A stretch of DNA of 17,445 nt from Christensenella sp. UBA4651 (GTDB lineage Bacteria; Bacillota; Clostridia; Christensenellales; UBA1242). Below are positions 1 through 7,535 of the stretch, in pieces; position 1 is the first letter of the stretch; each line of letters starts with the position of its first letter. The stretch lies in assembly GCA_002405615.1 (NCBI GenBank), contig DHMD01000022.1, positions 38,355 to 55,799 on the forward strand, read 5' to 3'. The notes below the pieces were generated by a model that was not told the DNA's origin, ran no database searches, and saw only the letters and a list, made by a program, of their open reading frames with translations. Made by a program: the position numbers and the translations under genes.

Positions 1-4
1 TATA

Positions 5-33
5 TTGATATTTTATTTTTTATATGTTATAAT
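5..33 (+). promoter_or_regulatory. Vegetative (sigma-A type) promoter of the nusA operon
   Basis: A -35 box TTGATA (5-10) and a perfect -10 box TATAAT (28-33) are separated by 17 bases, with an extended -10 TGT at 25-27. Transcription would start near 40-42, just before the hairpin at 43-68. This would give the nusA-efp gene string its own promoter, separate from whatever lies upstream. The boxes are read directly; promoter activity is inferred. Confidence 0.8.
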
Positions 34-42
34 ACTACTAAC

Positions 43-68
43 TATGAGTGGGGACCTGCCCACTCATA
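43..68 (+). promoter_or_regulatory. Perfect 10-bp stem-loop at the 5' end of the nusA mRNA
   Basis: TATGAGTGGG (43-52) is the exact reverse complement of CCCACTCATA (59-68), with a 6-base loop. It lies right at the predicted transcription start and about 24 bases before the nusA ribosome binding site. It could protect the mRNA 5' end, or be an attenuator or the binding site of a regulator. The following bases (ACTTTTAATTAT) are not a clean U-tract, so an ordinary terminator is less likely, though an upstream-gene terminator cannot be ruled out. Confidence 0.6.
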
Positions 69-107
69 ACTTTTAATTATGTGTTTTTTACAAGGAGTTG
101 CTATAAA

Positions 108-1244
108 ATGATTAGTAATAAGGATTTCTTTTTGGCGTTGGACCAATTAGAAGCAGAGAGGAAAATTGATAGAGAATATTTTATCTCTGCATTGGAGAGC
201 GCGCTAACCAGTGCGTACAAGAAAAATTTTGGCGAAGCTAGGAGTGCCACTGTAAAACTCAATCCAGAGAAGGGTACTATCAAGGTTTACGCTTACAAGA
301 CTGTTGTTGACGAAGTGGAGGACACTGACAAACAAATTAGTTTGGCAGATGCCAAGGCAATAAAGTCTACATACAAGGTCGGCGATATGGTTATGGAGGA
401 AGTTACGCCAAAGAGTTTTGGTCGTATCGCTGCACAGACTGCTAGACAGGTTGTTATGCAGAAATTGCGTGAGGCTGAAAGGCAGCACTTTACCGATGAC
501 CTAAATAGCAAGGCTGACACACTCACTACTGGTATCGTGCGTAGCAAGGACGGCGAGGACTTTATCTTGGAATTGAGCGGTTTTGAGCATTTGGGAATTT
601 TGAGTGTAAAAGATGTTATCCCTAATGAAAAAATTAGTTTGGGCGACAGGGTAAAGGTTATTATCAAGCGTGCTTATGAACGTGATGGTAGGTCGCTAAT
701 TCAGGTTAGCAGGACTTTGCCAAACTTTGTAGTGAAGCTATTTGAGTTGGAAGTTCCAGAATTAAGTAACGGTACAATTTCTGTCAAGGCTTTGGCTCGT
801 GAGGCTGGTAATAAGACTAAACTTGCTGTAATTGCAAATGACCCCAATGTTGATGCTGTGGGTGCTTGCGTAGGTAATCGTGGTGCGAGAATCAACTCAA
901 TTATCGAGGAGTTGAACGGTGAACGCATTGATGTAATTCCTTACAGTGAGGACATTTTCGAGTTTATCGCCAACGCGTTGAGTCCTGCTGATGTAATTAG
1001 CGTGGAGATTAATCAAGAGACTAAATCAAGCAAGGTTATCATTCCTGATGGGCAGTTGAGTTTGGCTATTGGTAAAGAGGGTAGCAATGTTCGTTTGGCT
1101 GCAAGACTCACAGGGTGGAAGATTGATGTTGTGAGCGAGACTCAATCAAAGCAGGCCGACAAGGACAAGGAGTTGGAGCAGGTTAATTCAAACATTGACC
1201 AAAACTTGGACGAGGACTTGTTTGAGGAAATCGAGCAAATCTAA
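108..1244 (+). CDS. nusA: Transcription termination/antitermination factor NusA
   Basis: NusA binds RNA polymerase and nascent RNA and modulates pausing, intrinsic termination and antitermination. The 378-residue product has an N-terminal polymerase-binding domain (about 1-125), an S1 domain (about 138-205) and two KH domains with GxxG loops GNRG (256-259) and GKEG (322-325), followed by the typical RLAARLTGWKIDV stretch. It has the short Gram-positive form without the C-terminal acidic repeats of E. coli NusA, but ends in a short acidic tail. The ATG at 108 is chosen because AAGGAG lies at 92-97. The frame stays open upstream to a GTG at 48, but that would translate the leader hairpin and adds residues unlike NusA. 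First gene of the operon. Confidence 0.97.
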   Translation: MISNKDFFLALDQLEAERKIDREYFISALESALTSAYKKNFGEARSATVKLNPEKGTIKVYAYKTVVDEVEDTDKQISLADAKAIKSTYKVGDMVMEEVTPKSFGRIAAQTARQVVMQKLREAERQHFTDDLNSKADTLTTGIVRSKDGEDFILELSGFEHLGILSVKDVIPNEKISLGDRVKVIIKRAYERDGRSLIQVSRTLPNFVVKLFELEVPELSNGTISVKALAREAGNKTKLAVIANDPNVDAVGACVGNRGARINSIIEELNGERIDVIPYSEDIFEFIANALSPADVISVEINQETKSSKVIIPDGQLSLAIGKEGSNVRLAARLTGWKIDVVSETQSKQADKDKELEQVNSNIDQNLDEDLFEEIEQI

Positions 1245-1263
1245 TTTGTGGAGGTAGATGACT

Positions 1264-1527
1264 ATGGCAGAAAAACACATTCCGCTGCGTATGTGTGTCG
1301 TTTCTAGGAAGATGTTGCCCAAAAGTGAATTGCTGCGTATTGTGGTTACACCCGAGGGGCTGATTGTTGACCATTCTCAAAAAATGGACGGCAGAGGTTA
1401 CTGGATTAGTCGGGATAGAGAGGTTATCCAGCAGGCAAAGAGGCGACACGCTTTCGGCAAGATCCTGAAAAGGAATGTTGGCGATGCTTTTTATGAGCAG
1501 TTGGAGGCTTGTGTAGATGCAAAATGA
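1264..1527 (+). CDS. rnpM: YlxR/RnpM family nucleic-acid-binding protein
   Basis: This 87-residue basic protein has the family hallmarks: the start IPLRMCVVSRKMLPKSELLRIV, then a GRGYWISRD segment. YlxR proteins nearly always lie between nusA and infB. The Bacillus protein has been linked to control of RNase P and renamed RnpM. An ATG at 1258 is also in frame, but it is only 3 bases from GGAGG (1250-1254), whereas the ATG at 1264 is 9 bases away and starts closer to the family consensus. The gene begins 19 bases after nusA and overlaps the next gene by 11 bases, so translational coupling is likely. Confidence 0.9.
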   Translation: MAEKHIPLRMCVVSRKMLPKSELLRIVVTPEGLIVDHSQKMDGRGYWISRDREVIQQAKRRHAFGKILKRNVGDAFYEQLEACVDAK

Positions 1528-1810
1528 TTGGATAAAATACCTGAATTTAGCAAAAAAAGCGGGTGCTGTCGTTTTTGGTATAGATGAGATAATCAAGTGC
1601 CGTAGCAAAATCTACCTAATAATGTTGAGTGAGCCGCTGGCTACTCAAAATTTGAGAGAAAAAGTAAATAATTTTATAGCAAAAAAAGACACAAAATTAA
1701 TAAAGTTAGATGATGATTTGAATATTTTTTTGAATACGGATAATTGCAAGGTCATAGGTTTAACTAATGAGAATTTGGCAAACCAAATCAAAACTTATTT
1801 TAAGGAGTAA
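1517..1810 (+). CDS. ylxQ: YlxQ, L7Ae/L30e-family RNA-binding protein
   Basis: The 97-residue product opens with LNLAKKAGAVVFGIDEIIK, the typical start of bacterial L7Ae-like proteins, and continues with the alternating strand/helix pattern of that fold. Members bind kink-turn-like RNA; the exact target of YlxQ is not settled. A GGAGG at 1503-1507, inside the end of the preceding gene, serves the ATG at 1517, and the two reading frames overlap by 11 bases. Its tail is Lys- and Asn-rich. Position between ylxR and infB supports the call. Confidence 0.88.
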   Translation: MQNDWIKYLNLAKKAGAVVFGIDEIIKCRSKIYLIMLSEPLATQNLREKVNNFIAKKDTKLIKLDDDLNIFLNTDNCKVIGLTNENLANQIKTYFKE

Positions 1811-1814
1811 TAAT

Positions 1815-4439
1815 TTGACTAATCAAACTCAAGAAACAAAAAAACAAGTGCGTTTTGAAAATATGCGTAACATTTCAGAGATTAACAATGTTCATTTGGT
1901 CAAAATGAGCAAAGAAGTTGATAGCTTGCGTCATGAATTGGAGCAGTTGACCAAGAGTGTTAGGTTCAAAATGCGTGATATAGAGAATGCTGCGGCAGAG
2001 AAAGAGGCTGCTACTGATGCCGCTGCTGCTCGCAAAATAGAGTCTAGTGTAACTAAGGTTGAGCAGAAGCTTGTCAGAGAGGGAAACCGTGTGCAGACAC
2101 AACCTCAAAATAGGGAGGCTAGACCTGCTAGAGATAATTCTAGACCTCAACAGAATCAACAGGGTCAGAGGCAGGATAGACCTTTTAATCGTCAGTTCGA
2201 CAGAAATAAGCAGGGCGATAATCAAGGTCAATTCCAACGCCGCCAAGGTCAGAACCAATACCAAAATCAAGGTCAAGGTCAGAGACCTTTTGGTCAACGC
2301 AATAATCAAAACGGTAACAACCAAAACCGTACTGACCGCAATAATGGTCAACAGAGAGATAGGGACGGATTCAAGAAGCCTTTCGGTGACCGTAAGGACG
2401 GTGCTAGGCCAGCAGGTGGAGGTCGTAGAGAGAGTAATGAACCTTTGGTAAATATTAATGACTTGCAAAACAATGTCAACAAGAGGTCTTTTGACAATAA
2501 GCGCAAGGATAACAAACAGCACAAGGGTTCAGGCTTTGACGACTTTGGACGCAACCAAAAACGCAATATGATGCGTAGAGGAATGTTAGAGGAGTCTAAC
2601 ATTGAGGAGAGAATTAGGTCAAATCGCAAAACAAAGAAAAAGAAAGAAGAAAATATCGTTGTTGCTGCTCCAATTGACCACGCAATTATCACGACAGAGA
2701 ATATTACGGTGAAACAACTTTCAGAGAAAACTGGTAGAAGTGTCGCTGAAATTTTGAAACAACTGATGGTTTTGGGTATGATGTCAAATGTCAACTCATC
2801 TATCGACTTTACTACTGCGGAACTCGTAAGTAGTGAGTTGGGCGTTGTACTAGAACAGAAATTAGAAAAGAGTTATGAGGAGCAACTTGCAGAGGAGTTT
2901 GGTGTAAGTAGCGACCACATTGATGACAAAAATTCAGTCGCTCGCCCTCCAATCGTTACAGTTCTAGGGCATGTTGACCATGGTAAAACTAGCCTACTAG
3001 ACTTTATCCGTAAGACTCACATTCAGAGTCAAGAGGCTGGTGGTATTACTCAACATATCGCAGCATACCAAATCAAGACTATGGATAGATTGATTACTTT
3101 TATTGATACTCCTGGACATGAGGCTTTTAGTGCGATGCGTGCTAGAGGTGCTAGTGTTACTGATATTGCGATTTTGGTAGTCGCAGGTGATGACGGTGTA
3201 AAGCCGCAGACTTTGGAAGCAGTGCAACATATCAAGCAAGCCAAGATTCCTATGATTGTGGCTGTAAATAAGATGGATAAGGCTGAATTTAACATTGAGC
3301 GAGTAAAGCAGCAACTAGCCGAGGTCGATGTTGTACCAGAAGAGTGGGGTGGAGATACTATCTTTGTTCCGATTTCTGCTCTGACTGGACAGAATATCGA
3401 CAAACTCCTAGAAATGGTGCTTTTGGTTGCTGATATGCGTGAACTCAAGGCTAACCCAGATACTCATGCACTCGGTATGGTAATTGAGGCAAAACTTGAC
3501 AAGGGTAAAGGTCCTATCGCAACAGCAATTATACTAAATGGTACTCTCAAAGTCGGCGATTACATTATTTCAGGCGTACACACAGGTAAAGTACGTGCTT
3601 TGATTGATGACAAGGGTAAAAATATTCGCAAGGCGTTGCCTAGCACCCCTATTTCTGTACTAGGATTGGACGGTGTGCCAAATGCTGGCGACCAGTTGTA
3701 TGCAGTTGATGCCAAGTTTAGTAAAGATGTCTTGGCTGAACGCAAACGCAAGATTCAACAAGACAAAATCAATAGTAAAAACGCCTTTTCTATGGAAGAG
3801 TTCTTGGCTAAGTCTGCTGACAGTGAGAAAAAGGTTCTCAACCTTATCGTCAAAACCGATGTTCAAGGTTCTTTTGAGGCGCTTGTTCCTATCCTAAACT
3901 CTATCAACAATGAGGAAGTTAGGGTAGAATGTATCCACGGTGGTGTAGGTGCGATTAACGAAAATGATGTAATTATGGCAAAAAATGCAAATGCTATCAT
4001 AATTGGCTTTAATACCAAGACTGATTCAAAGGCAGGTATAATGGCTGACCACGACAAGGTAAAAATCTTTATGAGTAAGATTATTTATCAGGTTTCTGAT
4101 TTTGTTTCGACTACAATCAAGGGTATGCGTACTCCTATATTTGAGGAGAAGGTTATCGGCCATGGTGAGGTAATTAGAACGTTCAAAATTAGTCGTATCG
4201 GTACTATCGCTGGTTGTATCGTGAAAGATGGTAAGATTAGCAAGAATGCAAAAATCAGGCTTTACCGTGATGGCAAAATGCTGGTTGATACGACTATTAC
4301 CACTTTGCAGAGAAACAAAGAAGATGTCAAAGAGGTTATGGCTGGTATGGACTGTGGTATGAAGTTAGAGGGTCATAATGACATTCAACTAGAAGATACT
4401 ATCGAAGCGTATGTTATGGTTGAAATAAAGAGAGATTAA
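1815..4439 (+). CDS. infB: Translation initiation factor IF-2, with a long disordered N-terminal region
   Basis: IF-2 is the GTPase that places initiator tRNA on the 30S subunit and promotes subunit joining. The G motifs are intact: GHVDHGKT (385-392), DTPGH (431-435), NKMD (485-488) and a SAL motif further on, followed by the C-terminal beta-barrel domains. One IF2_N-like module (ITVKQLSEKTGRSVAEIL) lies near residue 297. The TTG at 1815 is preferred: AAGGAG is at 1802-1807, and the only upstream ATG (1767) lies deep inside ylxQ and adds unrelated residues. At 874 residues it exceeds the Bacillus form (about 716-741). The excess is a charged, coiled-coil-like start (about 1-90) and a Q/N/R/G-rich stretch (about 91-210). 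Confidence 0.96.
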   Translation: MTNQTQETKKQVRFENMRNISEINNVHLVKMSKEVDSLRHELEQLTKSVRFKMRDIENAAAEKEAATDAAAARKIESSVTKVEQKLVREGNRVQTQPQNREARPARDNSRPQQNQQGQRQDRPFNRQFDRNKQGDNQGQFQRRQGQNQYQNQGQGQRPFGQRNNQNGNNQNRTDRNNGQQRDRDGFKKPFGDRKDGARPAGGGRRESNEPLVNINDLQNNVNKRSFDNKRKDNKQHKGSGFDDFGRNQKRNMMRRGMLEESNIEERIRSNRKTKKKKEENIVVAAPIDHAIITTENITVKQLSEKTGRSVAEILKQLMVLGMMSNVNSSIDFTTAELVSSELGVVLEQKLEKSYEEQLAEEFGVSSDHIDDKNSVARPPIVTVLGHVDHGKTSLLDFIRKTHIQSQEAGGITQHIAAYQIKTMDRLITFIDTPGHEAFSAMRARGASVTDIAILVVAGDDGVKPQTLEAVQHIKQAKIPMIVAVNKMDKAEFNIERVKQQLAEVDVVPEEWGGDTIFVPISALTGQNIDKLLEMVLLVADMRELKANPDTHALGMVIEAKLDKGKGPIATAIILNGTLKVGDYIISGVHTGKVRALIDDKGKNIRKALPSTPISVLGLDGVPNAGDQLYAVDAKFSKDVLAERKRKIQQDKINSKNAFSMEEFLAKSADSEKKVLNLIVKTDVQGSFEALVPILNSINNEEVRVECIHGGVGAINENDVIMAKNANAIIIGFNTKTDSKAGIMADHDKVKIFMSKIIYQVSDFVSTTIKGMRTPIFEEKVIGHGEVIRTFKISRIGTIAGCIVKDGKISKNAKIRLYRDGKMLVDTTITTLQRNKEDVKEVMAGMDCGMKLEGHNDIQLEDTIEAYVMVEIKRD
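2223..2281 (+). repeat. In-frame CAAGGTCA repeats in the low-complexity part of infB
   Basis: The octamer CAAGGTCA occurs four times, starting at 2223, 2244, 2268 and 2274. All copies are in the infB frame, coding Gln-Gly-Gln. They sit in a wider stretch (about 2085-2440) rich in CAA, AAT, CGT and GGT codons. This pattern fits growth of a disordered segment by repeat slippage. Confidence 0.75.
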
Positions 4440-4457
4440 TTTCTCGGGGAGGTAATT

Positions 4458-4832
4458 ATGCAACAAAATCGTTTGCAGAGAATTAATAGCGAAATCAAAA
4501 AAGCGTTGGCTGATATATTGAGCAACGAAATCAGAGACCCTAGGCTGTACGGGTTGTTGAGCGTTACCGAAGTTAGTACTACCAACGATTTGAGTCATTG
4601 CTACATTTCGGTTAGCATTTACGAAAACGACCCCAAAAAGTGCGAGATAAGTTTCAACACTTTGCAGCATAGTGCGGGGTATATTCGTAAGCTTTTGTCT
4701 AGTCGTGTGGATTTGAGGATTGTTCCTTTACTACATTTCAAACTGGATAAGAGTTACGAAATTGACCAAAAAATGAGTAAATTGATAGATTCTATTAATA
4801 TTCCTTCTGAGGAGAAAGTTGATGAGGAGTAA
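4458..4832 (+). CDS. rbfA: Ribosome-binding factor A (30S maturation factor)
   Basis: RbfA assists late maturation of the 30S subunit, near helix 1 of 16S rRNA, and supports cold adaptation. The 124-residue product has the family features: an N-terminal RLQRINSEIKKALADIL helix, EIRDPRLYGLLSVTEV, and a C-terminal LRIVPLLHFKLDKS segment of the KH-type fold. GGGGAGG at 4447-4453 precedes the ATG. The gene follows infB by 18 bases, the usual order, and overlaps the following DHH phosphoesterase gene by 11 bases. Confidence 0.94.
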   Translation: MQQNRLQRINSEIKKALADILSNEIRDPRLYGLLSVTEVSTTNDLSHCYISVSIYENDPKKCEISFNTLQHSAGYIRKLLSSRVDLRIVPLLHFKLDKSYEIDQKMSKLIDSINIPSEEKVDEE

Positions 4833-5796
4833 TCCTTTTGCAAAAAATTTGATTAAAATGTGTAGGCGTGCAAAAGCGGTCGCCATTTCAGGACACCAAA
4901 ATCCTGATTATGATGCGGTCGGGTCTTGCTTGGGGCTAAAAGAAATTTTGCGTCAAAATGGTATTGAGGCAGATGTAGTTCTAGGGCAAGAATTGGATTC
5001 GACTTTTAGGAATTTTGCAGCGAACTACACTTTTATAACAGAGGTAAAAAAGCAGTATGATGTGTTGATTACTGTGGACACCGCAGAATTAAAGCTTTTG
5101 CCCGAAAATGTAGCGGCAATCAGACAAAATGCGGCAATTACATTTAATATCGACCATCATCAGTCAAATCAAGAATATGCTCAATATAATTATGTAGAGG
5201 GTTTCCGTTCAAGTGCTTGTGAGACGCTCTTTTACCTTTTTCAGAAGTTTTTTACGCTAAATGTGGATTTGGCGAAATGCTTGTTTATTGGAATTTACAC
5301 CGATACGGGCGGCTTCGTTTATTCGAATACTCGTGCGGAAACTTTCGGCTGTTTGGCTAAATTAATGTCTACTGGTTTGGAAGCCGAAAGATTATTACAG
5401 GAGTGTTTCAGGACAAAATCAAGGGCTGCTATGGAGATAACCAAGCGTGCTTTTGGCTCTCTCAAATTTTATCATAATGACCAGATTTTGGTGTCTGTGT
5501 TGAGGGAGAGTGATTTTGCGGAAACAAAAGCAAATCTCAATGAAAGCAAATTTATTGTATCGTATTTGCCGACCGTTGAGGGTGTGAAGGTAAGTATTAG
5601 CGTTTCGGAGCCAGTAAAGAATGATTTTCATGTATCGTTGCGTACGGCTTTTGATGATATAGATGTTTCACAAATTGCGGCTAGATTTGGCGGTGGCGGA
5701 CACAAACGTGCGAGCGGTTTGACCCTAAAAGGCGATTTTGACAAGGCACTCAATGCATTAATCAAGCAAACTATTTCAGAGTTGGAGAAAGTGTAA
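4822..5796 (+). CDS. nrnA: DHH/DHHA1 phosphoesterase, NrnA type (nanoRNase / pAp phosphatase)
   Basis: Proteins of this type degrade 2-5 nt RNA fragments and often pAp or c-di-AMP breakdown products. The 324-residue product has all metal motifs: H25 with D29/D31 (GHQNPDYDAVGS), D86 (TVDTAE), D111-H112-H113 (DHH) and D161 (YTDTGGF). The C-terminal DHHA1 domain has GGGGHKRASG at 290-299, the usual substrate-binding loop. The ATG at 4822 is chosen over the TTG just before it because AGGAG (4810-4814) is 7 bases away. The rbfA-nrnA-truB order is common in Firmicutes. The exact substrate cannot be told from sequence. Confidence 0.9.
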   Translation: MRSNPFAKNLIKMCRRAKAVAISGHQNPDYDAVGSCLGLKEILRQNGIEADVVLGQELDSTFRNFAANYTFITEVKKQYDVLITVDTAELKLLPENVAAIRQNAAITFNIDHHQSNQEYAQYNYVEGFRSSACETLFYLFQKFFTLNVDLAKCLFIGIYTDTGGFVYSNTRAETFGCLAKLMSTGLEAERLLQECFRTKSRAAMEITKRAFGSLKFYHNDQILVSVLRESDFAETKANLNESKFIVSYLPTVEGVKVSISVSEPVKNDFHVSLRTAFDDIDVSQIAARFGGGGHKRASGLTLKGDFDKALNALIKQTISELEKV

Positions 5797-6645
5797 TTGA
5801 TAGGTTTTATTAATGTAAACAAGCCTGTTGGTATGACCAGTGCACAGGTAGTGGCTACGGTCAAGCGAAAGTTAAGCCTTGACAAATCTACAAAAATTGG
5901 CCATATGGGTACGCTGGATATGCAGGCTGGCGGAGTATTGCCAATTGCTGTGGGTAAGGCTACTAGGCTTTTTGACTATATGCTCACAAAGCGTAAGTAC
6001 TATCGTGCGGAATTTACTTTTGGGTATATGACGGATAGTTTGGATAGTGCAGGCGAAATAATCAATCGTGATGACAAGGTAATTATAGAGAGACAAGTGC
6101 GTGAGGTTTTGCCTGAGTTTTTGGGCGATATTATGCAAGTTCCGCCGCTTTTCAGTGCCAAAAAACTGGGTGGCAAGCGTGCGAGTGATATTGCTCGTAG
6201 TGGCGAAACGGTTGATTTGGAGGCTTGCCCTATACATATTTTTAGATTTGATTTGGTGTCGGTGCGGGGAAATTCATTTGTTTTTGATATAGAGTGCAGT
6301 GCTGGTACATATATTCGCAGCCTTTGTAGAGACTTGGCTAGTAGCCTTGGTACTTTTGCCACAATGACGAAACTAACTAGAACAAAAGCGGGTGTATTTG
6401 AGTTAGGTAATGCAATTGAATTGGAAAATGTGAGCGAGGAATGTTTACTGCCGCCAGAGGTTGTTTTGGTTGGCGTGCCTAGTTTGAATTTCGATACAGA
6501 TAGAGAGATGCAGACTTTGCTCAATGGTCAGCGTCTTTGTTTAGATAAACCTGCGGGCATATATGCTTTTTATAGTATGGGCGTATTGCGGGGGCTGTGC
6601 CAAATTGATTTAGAAAAAAATGCAAAGATGAAAACGTGGTTATAG
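5797..6645 (+). CDS. truB: tRNA pseudouridine-55 synthase TruB
   Basis: TruB converts U55 of the tRNA T-arm to pseudouridine. The 282-residue product starts with GFINVNKPVGMTS and carries the catalytic aspartate at D41 in GHMGTLDMQAGGVLP. The later SAGTYIRSLCRDLA segment is also typical. The TTG start directly follows the nrnA stop (TAA, 5794-5796), with GGAG at 5784-5787. The bases after the catalytic Asp are unusual: MQAGG where families mostly show P-x-A-[ST/A]-G. ribF, rpsO and pnp, which often follow truB, are not here. Confidence 0.94.
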   Translation: MIGFINVNKPVGMTSAQVVATVKRKLSLDKSTKIGHMGTLDMQAGGVLPIAVGKATRLFDYMLTKRKYYRAEFTFGYMTDSLDSAGEIINRDDKVIIERQVREVLPEFLGDIMQVPPLFSAKKLGGKRASDIARSGETVDLEACPIHIFRFDLVSVRGNSFVFDIECSAGTYIRSLCRDLASSLGTFATMTKLTRTKAGVFELGNAIELENVSEECLLPPEVVLVGVPSLNFDTDREMQTLLNGQRLCLDKPAGIYAFYSMGVLRGLCQIDLEKNAKMKTWL

Positions 6646-6660
6646 CGAGGTACATATATT

Positions 6661-7509
6661 ATGAGGTTTGGACCTTCGGGGAACTGTGAAGCCTTTTATG
6701 AGGCGGGATTAAAACATACTAAACAAGAGCCAAAATGGTTGAGTGCAATGGGGCTAAATGCCTTTGAATATTCTTTCGGTTTGGGTAAATTTCTCAAAAC
6801 GGAAACGGCTCTCGCTATTGGTGAGGAGGCGAAAAAATACGGGGTTGAAGTTAGCGTACACGCACCGTATTATATAAATTTTGCCAATACGACAGAAACT
6901 GCAAAAATTAATAATCCGAAGTTTTTGTTTGAGAGTTTGAGGAATTTGCGTGAGATGGGCGGTAGGCACTGTGTCGTGCATATCGGTTCGCAGATGAAGT
7001 TTACTCGTGAGGAGGCTTTATCGAATATCAAGAGTGCTTTTACCGAATTTTTGGCGATGAAAAGGGATAGCGAGTATAGCGACCTTATTGTTTGTCCAGA
7101 GGCTATGGGAAAGTACACGCAAATTGGTACATATTCGGAAATGTTTGAGATTTGTAGTTGGGACGATTGCTTGATTCCTACGCTTGATTTTGGGCATATA
7201 AATTGCATACTGCAAGGCGGGCTAAAAACGAAAGAAGATTTTGCCAAGATTTTGCGAGAGGGAATTGACACTATCGGCTATGACAAGATGAATGATTTGC
7301 ATATTCATTTTTCCAAGATTATGTACAACAACAAGGGCGAAGTCAAGCATTTGACTTTTGAGGATGATGTGTATGGCCCTAACTTTGAGCCGATGATTGA
7401 CGCAATAGTTGAGTTGAAACTTAACCCTGTGATAATCAGCGAGTCAGCGGGGACGCAAGCCCCTGATGCTCTCGCAATGAGCAAGTATTATTCTCAAAAA
7501 ATTAATTAG
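6661..7509 (+). CDS. TIM-barrel protein of the endonuclease IV (AP endonuclease 2) superfamily
   Basis: The 282-residue product resembles endonuclease IV: VHAPYYINFA (H67), VVHIGS (H107), CPEAMGK (E147), TLDFGHIN (D176, H179), LHIHFS (H214/H216) and SESAG (E261) match the zinc-ligand positions. The Asp-x-His pair that completes the trinuclear zinc site in E. coli Nfo is not visible; the matching place reads VKHLTFEDD (H230). It may thus be a divergent AP endonuclease or a related sugar-phosphate isomerase-type enzyme. The ATG has only a modest GAGG (6647-6650) upstream. It sits 15 bases after truB and 26 before efp, an unusual place. Superfamily is confident, function is not. Confidence 0.8.
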   Translation: MRFGPSGNCEAFYEAGLKHTKQEPKWLSAMGLNAFEYSFGLGKFLKTETALAIGEEAKKYGVEVSVHAPYYINFANTTETAKINNPKFLFESLRNLREMGGRHCVVHIGSQMKFTREEALSNIKSAFTEFLAMKRDSEYSDLIVCPEAMGKYTQIGTYSEMFEICSWDDCLIPTLDFGHINCILQGGLKTKEDFAKILREGIDTIGYDKMNDLHIHFSKIMYNNKGEVKHLTFEDDVYGPNFEPMIDAIVELKLNPVIISESAGTQAPDALAMSKYYSQKIN

Positions 7510-7535
7510 TAGTTTTGTATTTTTAGGAGAAAAGT

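Noticed and set aside
48..107. N-terminal extension of nusA from a GTG at 48
   Set aside because: It would translate the leader hairpin, adds residues unlike NusA and lies at or before the expected ribosome binding site; the ATG at 108 has AAGGAG at the right distance.
2059..2451. A + strand frame of 130 codons inside infB
   Set aside because: It is an out-of-frame reading of the same repeat-rich stretch, with no family resemblance.
1875..2522. Long minus-strand open frame (215 codons) across the infB 5' part
   Set aside because: It is an antisense shadow of the low-complexity infB segment, made of Leu/Ile/Val runs, with no supporting start region.
4897..4933. Tyr in the first DHH motif (NPDYDAVGS) as a possible active-site defect
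   Set aside because: That position varies among active family members (Bacillus NrnA has Pro); all metal-binding Asp and His are present.
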